From an uncultured Sanguibacteroides sp. (GTDB lineage Bacteria > Bacteroidota > Bacteroidia > Bacteroidales > Marinifilaceae), in the NCBI RefSeq assembly GCF_900543425.1, contig NZ_UQRQ01000031.1, positions 1 through 28,596 on the forward strand: DNA of 28,596 bases, given 5' to 3'. This document shows positions 22,927 through 28,596 of the stretch, one piece after another. The notes below the pieces were generated by a model that was not told where the DNA came from, ran no database searches, and saw nothing but the letters and a program-made list of their open reading frames with translations. Made by a program: the position numbers and the translations under genes. Position 1 is the first letter of the stretch. Each line of letters opens with the position of its first letter.

Positions 22927-24381
22927 ATGGCGTGGACGACGATCATATTATATATTATCACTATTTTATATATTATCACCATTATAGGCGTGATGTATAC
23001 TATCATCATGGAAAACAGGAGTCCTGTCAGGACATTGGCATGGATGCTCGTACTCTGTTTGATTCCGGGGATCGGACTTCTGTTCTACATCTACTTCGGC
23101 ATGAATTACCGCAGGATTAAAATGTTTTCCATGAAAGGGCTTGGAGACTTCAAATGGCTCCAATACATGAGTGAGGACCAAAAACAACGTATTAAAAAGA
23201 CCGAACTGTTGAAGAAGGAAGACATGGAAGCCGTACAACGGCTCATGACCCTATTACTGAACAATAGCAAAGCTCTACTTTCCCGTAATAACACGGTAGA
23301 CATATTAAATAACGGGGAAGAAACCTTTAAAGCCATCTTTCTGGCAATCTCCAAAGCTAAAAAATACATCCATTTGGAGTACTATATCATTGAAAAAGGA
23401 GAATTGGGCGAACGGTTAAAAAACATATTGATCAAAAAAGCGACAGAAGGAGTAGAGGTAAGAGTGATATACGATGATGTCGGTTCTTGGAAGCTGCCCA
23501 AAAGTTACATCCGTGAAATGCAAGCCGCCGGTATTCAGATCTATCCTTTCCTTCCTGTAAGGTTTCCCTTGTTTACGAATAAAGTAAACTATCGAAATCA
23601 TAGAAAGATTGTTGTCGTCGACGGAGAGGTCGGCTTTTTGGGAGGGTTAAATTTTGCGGACCGGTATTTACACGGTCTACCCGGAATTGGAATATGGCGC
23701 GACACACACCTGAAGATCCGGGGAGAAGCGGTGACCTCACTCCAGGTCGTGTTTCTCATTGACTGGTACTTTGTTCGGCAAGAACTTTTACTTAACAAAG
23801 AGGCCTACCTTCCGAACAAAGGCACAGAAGGAAGTGTTATCATGCAGGCGGTCTCTTCCGGCCCCGACAGCGACTGGACGTCTATTCAACAAGCCTATTT
23901 CACGTTAATAAATATGGCCAAAAAATACGTGTTTATTTCCACGCCTTACTTTATGCCGGGAGAAACGACCATCAATTCGTTAAAGACAGCAGCAATGAGT
24001 GGAGTAGACGTACGCATCATGATACCTTATAAATCCGACTCCCTACTCACCTATTGGTGTACTCGCTCTTATGTCGAAGAGTTACTGGAAGCAGGTGTAC
24101 GAGTCTTCAGATACCGCAAAGGATTTAATCACAGCAAGTTAATTATCATGGACGGACTCGTTTCGAGTGTAGGTACGGCCAACATGGATATTCGCAGCTT
24201 TGAGCAGAATTTCGAATTAAACATGATCATCTACGATCGGAACGTAAGTCGCAAACTGGCCACAGATTTTATGAACGACCTGAAAGGCAGTAGCGAGATC
24301 AGCATACAACAATGGAAATTCAGACCCAAAAAAGACAAGATAAAAGAGTCTCTCGCAAGGCTGTTTGCTCCTCTTTTATAA
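22927..24381 (+). CDS. cls: Cardiolipin synthase (PLD family)
   Basis: Membrane enzyme that condenses two phosphatidylglycerols to cardiolipin. The 484-residue protein starts with two hydrophobic segments (about 5-27 and 36-58: IILYIITILYIITIIGVMY and MLVLCLIPGIGLLFYIYFG) and then has two HxKxxxxD phospholipase-D motifs, H225-K227-D232 in NHRKIVVVDG and H402-K404-D409 in NHSKLIIMDG. The length and motif spacing match bacterial Cls/ClsA. It is separated from the MurF-Alr gene by 106 bp. An alternative is a related PLD-type phospholipid synthase, but Cls is the strong default. Confidence 0.95.
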   Translation: MAWTTIILYIITILYIITIIGVMYTIIMENRSPVRTLAWMLVLCLIPGIGLLFYIYFGMNYRRIKMFSMKGLGDFKWLQYMSEDQKQRIKKTELLKKEDMEAVQRLMTLLLNNSKALLSRNNTVDILNNGEETFKAIFLAISKAKKYIHLEYYIIEKGELGERLKNILIKKATEGVEVRVIYDDVGSWKLPKSYIREMQAAGIQIYPFLPVRFPLFTNKVNYRNHRKIVVVDGEVGFLGGLNFADRYLHGLPGIGIWRDTHLKIRGEAVTSLQVVFLIDWYFVRQELLLNKEAYLPNKGTEGSVIMQAVSSGPDSDWTSIQQAYFTLINMAKKYVFISTPYFMPGETTINSLKTAAMSGVDVRIMIPYKSDSLLTYWCTRSYVEELLEAGVRVFRYRKGFNHSKLIIMDGLVSSVGTANMDIRSFEQNFELNMIIYDRNVSRKLATDFMNDLKGSSEISIQQWKFRPKKDKIKESLARLFAPLL

Positions 24382-24451
24382 CGACCGGGAAAAGGAGAAC
24401 AACACTCCATTATTTATAACGTCCCTGACGGAAAGATATCCGATTAATTTA

Positions 24452-24459
24452 TACTTTTG
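24452..24459 (+). promoter_or_regulatory. -7 element TACTTTTG for the MurF-Alr gene
   Basis: TACTTTTG matches TAnnTTTG and ends 28 nt before ATG 24488. No TTTG is found at the expected -33. It supports the start at 24488 over an upstream in-frame start at 24365. Confidence 0.45.
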
Positions 24460-24487
24460 CAAAATCAAAGATAATAACAATGGCCGT

Positions 24488-26935
24488 ATGATGTACTCAA
24501 TCGAAGAAATCGCCCATGTCATCCACGGAGACTTGAAAAAGGGATGTCCTGTAAAAATAAGTGAATATAGCATTGACAGTCGTTCTGTTATTTATGCCGA
24601 TCAAACCCTTTTTTTCGCTCTAAAAGGACAAAATCACGATGCGCACGATTATATTCTTCCTCTGTATGAAAATGGAGTACGGGCTTTCGTTATCCATGAA
24701 TACAGATCCGAATTCGATCGATTGACCGAAGCCAGTTTCATACGGGTAAACAATGTGTTATCCGCCCTGCAACAACTGGCCGCACACTACCGCCAGCAAG
24801 CGAAAGCCGAGGTAATAGGAATTACGGGTAGTAATGGTAAAACCATTGTAAAAGAATGGCTTTCCCAGCTTTTAATGGAAAATTATCGTGTTTATCGCAG
24901 TCCCCGAAGCTACAATTCGCAGGTAGGCGTACCGCTCTCCTTGTTAGGAATAGAAGAGGAGACGGAGATCGCCGTTATCGAAGCGGGAATTTCTCAAAAA
25001 GGGGAGATGCAACGTCTGGAACAAATGATCCGTCCGGATATCGGCATATTCACTCACATCGGAGAGGCCCACGATGAAAATTTCATCTCCAGAGAGGAAA
25101 AGCTAATCGAAAAAGCAAAATTATTTATCTCTTGTAAAACTCTTATCGGGCAAGCCGGAGAGGTGCTGAAATTTATAAAAAAACAACTTCCGGATCGGGT
25201 TCAACTCTTTTCCTGGGGAGAGAGCCCGGAAGCCGTCGTGAAAACCGAAACATTGGAGATCGATGAACATCGTCGCCGGGTAAAGATCACCTACGGTGAT
25301 ACCTCGTTTTCTCTCGTGATTCCGTTTCCCGATATCGCTTCTTTTGAAAACACGATGAATGCCGTTTGCGTACTCTTGATCAAAAGCATACAACCGGACT
25401 CCATCACCCGACACGTGGAACATCTCTCTTCCATAGCCATGCGTATGGAAATAAAAGAGGGAATCAATAATTGTATCCTGATCAATGATTATTACAATTC
25501 CGATCCCGCCTCCTTTCAATTGGCTCTAAACAGCCTGTCCATACAAGATCCCCACAAAGAGAGAGTGGTTATCTTATCCGATTTTATGGATATAAGCGAA
25601 GACAAACAGACTTTATATAAGAATATTGCCATACTGTTACAGCAAGCAAAAATATCCTGTTTTATCGGTATCGGGAAAGAATTAAGAGAGTATCAGCACT
25701 ATTTCACTATCGACGATTCTCGGTTTTACGAAAATACCGAACAGTTTTTAAAGCAAGAGAACCGGAACAATTTTAAAAATCAAGTTATATTGATCAAAGG
25801 AGCCCGGCGTTTCCAATTCGAATTCATTGCCGGCTTCCTGCAAAAACAGTCACACGGTACCATTCTGGAAGTCGATCTGGATGCCATGGTCCATAACTTA
25901 AACTATTTTCGCTCTCTCACGTCCGCCAAATTAGCGGTCATGGTAAAAGCGTTTTCATACGGCAGCGGGTCCAAAGAAATAGCTTCGCTCCTTCAATACC
26001 ACCGGGTAGATTACCTTATGGTTGCTTTTGCAGACGAGGGAATAGAATTACGAGCAGCAGGAATCACACTTCCCATCGCCGTAATGAATCCGGAACGGGA
26101 AGCATTCGATAACATGATCACGTTTGGACTGGAACCTGAGATTTACGCTCTCGATATTCTGGAAGATTTCGAAAAGGCTCTCGGTAAACACGGAATAAAA
26201 CATTTTCCGGTACACGTCAAACTCAACACGGGCATGAACCGTTCCGGGTTCGATGAAAAAGATCTACCGGAATTACTTCATTTTTTCACCCAACCCCGAA
26301 CGGTATATATCCGTTCTTTATTTTCCCATTTAGCCGGGAGTGATGAAAGCATACACGATGAGTTTACATTAAGTCAAATTCATCTCTTCGAAAACATGAC
26401 AACCGCGATCCAGGCACATTTTGATTATAAAATCTGGCGACATATCTTAAACTCTGCCGGTATCGAACGTTTCCCACAATACCATTTCGACATGGTCAGG
26501 TTGGGAATAGGCTTACACGGGATCAGCTCCGATCACGCTCTCCTAAAGCCTGTGAGTACATTTAAAACCCACATCTCTTCCATTCGGGAAGTACCTACCG
26601 GTCAATCGATCGGTTACGGGCGCAAAAGCTATACCGATCGTCCTTCTCGAATTGCCGTCATTCCCGTGGGCTACGCCGACGGATTGAATCGTCACCTAAG
26701 CAATCGGATCGGGGAAGTATACGTGAAAGGGAAAAAAGTTCCGATCATCGGAAATATATGCATGGATACGTGCATGGTAGACGTTACCGACACGGATGCT
26801 CTCGTGGGAGAGGAAGTGGAAATATTCGGAAAACATATTCCCGTAACGGAAATGGCCCATAAACTCGATACCATACCGTACGAGATATTGACAGGAGTAT
26901 CTTCTCGAGTTAAACGAGTATATTACAAAGAGTAA
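24488..26935 (+). CDS. Bifunctional MurF / alanine racemase fusion
   Basis: Couples two steps of peptidoglycan precursor synthesis: the racemase makes D-Ala and MurF adds D-Ala-D-Ala to UDP-MurNAc-tripeptide. The protein has 815 residues. MurF domain (about 1-450): MYSIEEIAHVIHG, ATP-binding GSNGKT with K118, NSQVGVPLSLLG, EAGISQKGEM and ILINDYYNSDPASF. Racemase domain (about 455-815): VDLDAMVHNL, PLP lysine K487 in VMVKAFSYGSG, HVKLNTGMNRSGF, MVRLGIGLHGI, SIGYGRKSY with the second catalytic Tyr, and GNICMDTCMVDVTD. Such fusions are standard in Bacteroidetes. The Asp-rich AFSYGSG replaces the usual ADAYGHG, as in other fused forms. M24491 is an alternative start. Confidence 0.96.
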   Translation: MMYSIEEIAHVIHGDLKKGCPVKISEYSIDSRSVIYADQTLFFALKGQNHDAHDYILPLYENGVRAFVIHEYRSEFDRLTEASFIRVNNVLSALQQLAAHYRQQAKAEVIGITGSNGKTIVKEWLSQLLMENYRVYRSPRSYNSQVGVPLSLLGIEEETEIAVIEAGISQKGEMQRLEQMIRPDIGIFTHIGEAHDENFISREEKLIEKAKLFISCKTLIGQAGEVLKFIKKQLPDRVQLFSWGESPEAVVKTETLEIDEHRRRVKITYGDTSFSLVIPFPDIASFENTMNAVCVLLIKSIQPDSITRHVEHLSSIAMRMEIKEGINNCILINDYYNSDPASFQLALNSLSIQDPHKERVVILSDFMDISEDKQTLYKNIAILLQQAKISCFIGIGKELREYQHYFTIDDSRFYENTEQFLKQENRNNFKNQVILIKGARRFQFEFIAGFLQKQSHGTILEVDLDAMVHNLNYFRSLTSAKLAVMVKAFSYGSGSKEIASLLQYHRVDYLMVAFADEGIELRAAGITLPIAVMNPEREAFDNMITFGLEPEIYALDILEDFEKALGKHGIKHFPVHVKLNTGMNRSGFDEKDLPELLHFFTQPRTVYIRSLFSHLAGSDESIHDEFTLSQIHLFENMTTAIQAHFDYKIWRHILNSAGIERFPQYHFDMVRLGIGLHGISSDHALLKPVSTFKTHISSIREVPTGQSIGYGRKSYTDRPSRIAVIPVGYADGLNRHLSNRIGEVYVKGKKVPIIGNICMDTCMVDVTDTDALVGEEVEIFGKHIPVTEMAHKLDTIPYEILTGVSSRVKRVYYKE

Positions 26936-26953
26936 AACAATAATTTTTAATTT

Positions 26954-28231
26954 ATGAAAAAAAGAATGCGACTATTATTTCTATCTATCCTTCTGTTTTC
27001 GGCAGGAAATAGTTTTGCACAATTCGACACCTATTTCTATAACAAAACACTCCGGCTGGATTATTCCCATTGTGGAGACAACAAACAGGATGAAATCTTT
27101 TTTGAGGAATTACGGGAAGAACCCTATTGGGGTGGTTCAAAAACCAATCTAATTGACACCACTTTTTATGGTAACTATTACCTGAATGTTTATGACCTTA
27201 AAACCAACAAATTAATCTATTCCAGAGGATATTGCAGTCTTTTCGGAGAATGGAGAATGACCGACGAAGCCCTGACACCCCGCCGCAGTTGTCCGGAAGC
27301 CGTAACCATGCCTTTCCCGAAAGAGGACGTACGTATAGAAATCACAGCCCGGAATAAAAAGGGGGCTTTCGTAAAAAAATTCGAGTATACGGTAGACGTA
27401 AACAGCTACTTCATCAGTAAAGACCGTCGCCTGGAATATCCCACTTACGATGTGATGTACACGGGTAATCCGGCCAAACGGGTAGATATCGTATTGCTCC
27501 CGGAAGGTTATACGGCCGACGAGATGGAGCAATTTAAAGCCAATTGCCGCCAATTCGTGGAAGGGCTTTTCAGTTTCTCTCCTTACAAAGAGAATAAAAA
27601 CAAATTTAACGTACGGGCCGTACTGGCACCATCGAAAGAATCCGGAGTCGATATTCCGGGAGAGTATGTCTGGAAAAATACAATTTTGAACTCTTCTTTT
27701 TACACGTTCAATTCGGAGCGTTATATCATGACTTACGACTTCAAAAGCGTTAAAGACCTCGCTGCCAATGTCCCTTATGATTATATATACATCATCGTGA
27801 ATACACAGAAATACGGAGGTGGAGCCATTTACAATCATTACGGAGTAAGCATTTCCGGCAATTTACACACGGCCAAAGTATACGTTCACGAATTCGGACA
27901 TCTTTTTGCCGGATTAGGAGATGAATACGTGGGAGGAGCCGAATACAACGATCTTTATCCTCCCAAAATAGAACCTTGGGAACCGAACTTGACAACATTG
28001 ACGGATTTCGGGAAGAAATGGAAAGACCTGATGGATAAAAACACCCCGATCCCCACACCTGTCGATCCCGAAAATCCGACCAAATTAGGGGTTTACGAGG
28101 GAGGCGGTTATGTATCCAAGGGCGTTTACAGGCCCTGGCCCGATTGCCTGATGAATTCTCTTAAAGGAGAAGATTTTTGTCCGGCGTGCGTGAGAGCCAT
28201 TCAACAACAAATACGGTTTTATTCCGAATAA
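26954..28231 (+). CDS. Secreted M64 family (IgA peptidase-like) metallopeptidase
   Basis: A 425-residue secreted protein with a signal peptide (MKKRMRLLFLSILLFSAGNSFA before QFDTYF). The C-terminal catalytic domain (from about residue 170, KRVDIVLLPEGYTADEMEQF) has the zinc motif HEFGHLFAGLGDE, with H312, E313, H316 and D323. The N-terminal half has the beta-sandwich typical of Bacteroidetes M64 proteins. The family was named for a Clostridium IgA peptidase; the substrates of gut Bacteroidetes members are mostly unknown. It sits 18 nt downstream of the MurF-Alr gene, so it may be read from the same transcript, and ends before a strong terminator. Confidence 0.94.
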   Translation: MKKRMRLLFLSILLFSAGNSFAQFDTYFYNKTLRLDYSHCGDNKQDEIFFEELREEPYWGGSKTNLIDTTFYGNYYLNVYDLKTNKLIYSRGYCSLFGEWRMTDEALTPRRSCPEAVTMPFPKEDVRIEITARNKKGAFVKKFEYTVDVNSYFISKDRRLEYPTYDVMYTGNPAKRVDIVLLPEGYTADEMEQFKANCRQFVEGLFSFSPYKENKNKFNVRAVLAPSKESGVDIPGEYVWKNTILNSSFYTFNSERYIMTYDFKSVKDLAANVPYDYIYIIVNTQKYGGGAIYNHYGVSISGNLHTAKVYVHEFGHLFAGLGDEYVGGAEYNDLYPPKIEPWEPNLTTLTDFGKKWKDLMDKNTPIPTPVDPENPTKLGVYEGGGYVSKGVYRPWPDCLMNSLKGEDFCPACVRAIQQQIRFYSE

Positions 28232-28241
28232 CCCATTCAAG

Positions 28242-28272
28242 AAAGTCCGAACGTGCACGTTCGGACTTTTTT
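28242..28272. terminator. Strong Rho-independent terminator
   Basis: A perfect 28-bp palindrome (AAAGTCCGAACGTG paired with its complement, 28242-28269) is followed by a T tract. It ends the MurF-Alr/M64 unit and can work on both strands. Confidence 0.92.
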
Positions 28273-28361
28273 ATATTCTCATCCCGTACCTAACCCTTCC
28301 CTAATCCCTCAACCGCTATACCCCACGTCGAAACCAAAAACTTACCCACTCACGAAATCCG
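28273..28361. other. Noncoding spacer
   Basis: This C- and A-rich stretch after the terminator has no credible gene, promoter or RNA that I can see. It leads into the AT-rich repeat. Confidence 0.4.
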
Positions 28362-28443
28362 TTTAATTGTAAATTGTAGATTGTAAATTAATTTACGATT
28401 CAATTCAAACCTTACTATTTTTTTATCGTCAACCTACAATTGC
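28362..28443. repeat. AT-rich inverted repeat, AATTGTA...ACGATT family
   Basis: Two copies face each other: the plus-strand copy runs from TTTAATTGTAAATTGTAG at 28362 to TTTACGATTC near 28401, and the minus-strand copy at 28443-28424 reads TGCAATTGTAGGTTGACGAT. The same ends occur at 11461-11487 and 16450-16482. Confidence 0.45.
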
Positions 28444-28447
28444 AAGT

Positions 28448-28596
28448 GGGATAAACCCTCCGGGGTCGGGACGTTCCCGTCGGTCGTGTAGTCGTTTTTC
28501 GTTCACTGTCCCCCGGGACTCGCTACGCTCGAACAGTCCGTCGGACGGCCGTTCCGAAAGCCGGACACGATACTCGCCGTTCACTGTTTATGCCCT
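28448..28596. repeat. GC-rich palindromic element with inverted ends (cut by window edge?)
   Basis: About 149 bp, clearly richer in G+C than the rest of the window. The ends are near-inverted: GGGATAAAC (28448-28456) against GTTTATGCCC (28586-28595). Inside are TCGTGT/ACACGA (28484-28489, 28565-28570), hairpins GGACT/AGTCC (28516-28539) and GTCCG-T-CGGAC (28536-28546), and a direct repeat CGTTCACTGT (28500-28509, 28578-28587). There is no ORF of note. It resembles a REP- or MITE-like intergenic element; the right boundary may lie beyond the window. Confidence 0.45.

Noticed and set aside
22818..23009. 64-residue N-terminal extension of PrmC
   Set aside because: It is low-complexity and hydrophobic, crosses the prmC-cls spacer and overlaps cls on the other strand; the conserved start is MNTIFDLQQYAF.
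24365..24487. 41-residue N-terminal extension of MurF-Alr
   Set aside because: It overlaps the end of cls and contains the -7 element TACTTTTG; the MurF domain begins at MMYSIEEIA.
24488..26935. MurF-Alr fusion as a novelty
   Set aside because: This fusion is common and long known in Bacteroidetes genomes.
27212..27838. Long antisense frame (208 codons) under the M64 gene
   Set aside because: No recognisable motif, and the opposite strand codes for a clear M64 peptidase; it is a codon-bias shadow. The same holds for antisense frames at 1327-1755, 19064-19558 and 25121-25519.

Overview
This window looks like a chromosomal segment of a Bacteroidales bacterium, possibly near Odoribacter or Butyricimonas; the genus is a guess. 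Supporting signs are TAnnTTTG-type -7 promoter elements, a MurF-alanine racemase fusion, DUF4254 and DUF4924 proteins, an M64 peptidase, a secreted GH92-family protein and AT-rich ribosome-binding regions. I see no rRNA, tRNA, CRISPR array, transposase or phage gene. Twenty-eight protein genes are called, including a 56-residue ferredoxin.

Layout. (1) 1-3972, plus strand: a terminator of an upstream gene, then a ROK sugar kinase, a GH92-like lipoprotein whose catalytic motifs are altered, and an IspD/TarI-type cytidylyltransferase. (2) 4015-10965: an envelope-glycan block. It holds a Wzi-like outer-membrane protein (+), a GT9 heptosyltransferase-like enzyme and a DUF4254 protein (-), then a divergent plus-strand operon of a CobD/HisC-like PLP enzyme, a LicC-like nucleotidyltransferase and a CDP-glycerol-type phosphotransferase. 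A WaaP/KdkA-like LPS kinase faces that operon on the minus strand. I read the three-gene operon as a candidate pathway that makes a CDP-activated amino-alcohol phosphate and transfers it to LPS core or another surface glycan. This is the best candidate here for an undescribed system. (3) 10967-17626, minus strand: folA, thyA, an O-methyltransferase, an M16 peptidase, a DUF4097-like secreted protein, DUF4924, an Hsp15-like S4 protein, pth and a TL5/CTC-type L25 gene with a structured leader. (4) 18031-28231: ferredoxin (+), 5-formyl-THF cyclo-ligase (-), NAD synthetase and a Crp/Fnr regulator (+), recX and prmC (-), cardiolipin synthase, MurF-Alr and an M64 peptidase (+). (5) 28232-28596: a terminator, an AT-rich repeat and a GC-rich palindromic element that runs to the window edge.

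Points of note: the NAD synthetase has Phe where the glutaminase nucleophile Cys is expected; the GH92 protein seems to lack both acid and base residues; prmC may be transcribed without a leader; and a family of AATTGTA...ACGATT repeats occurs at three intergenic sites. All family calls come from reading the translated sequences by eye; no database search was run.
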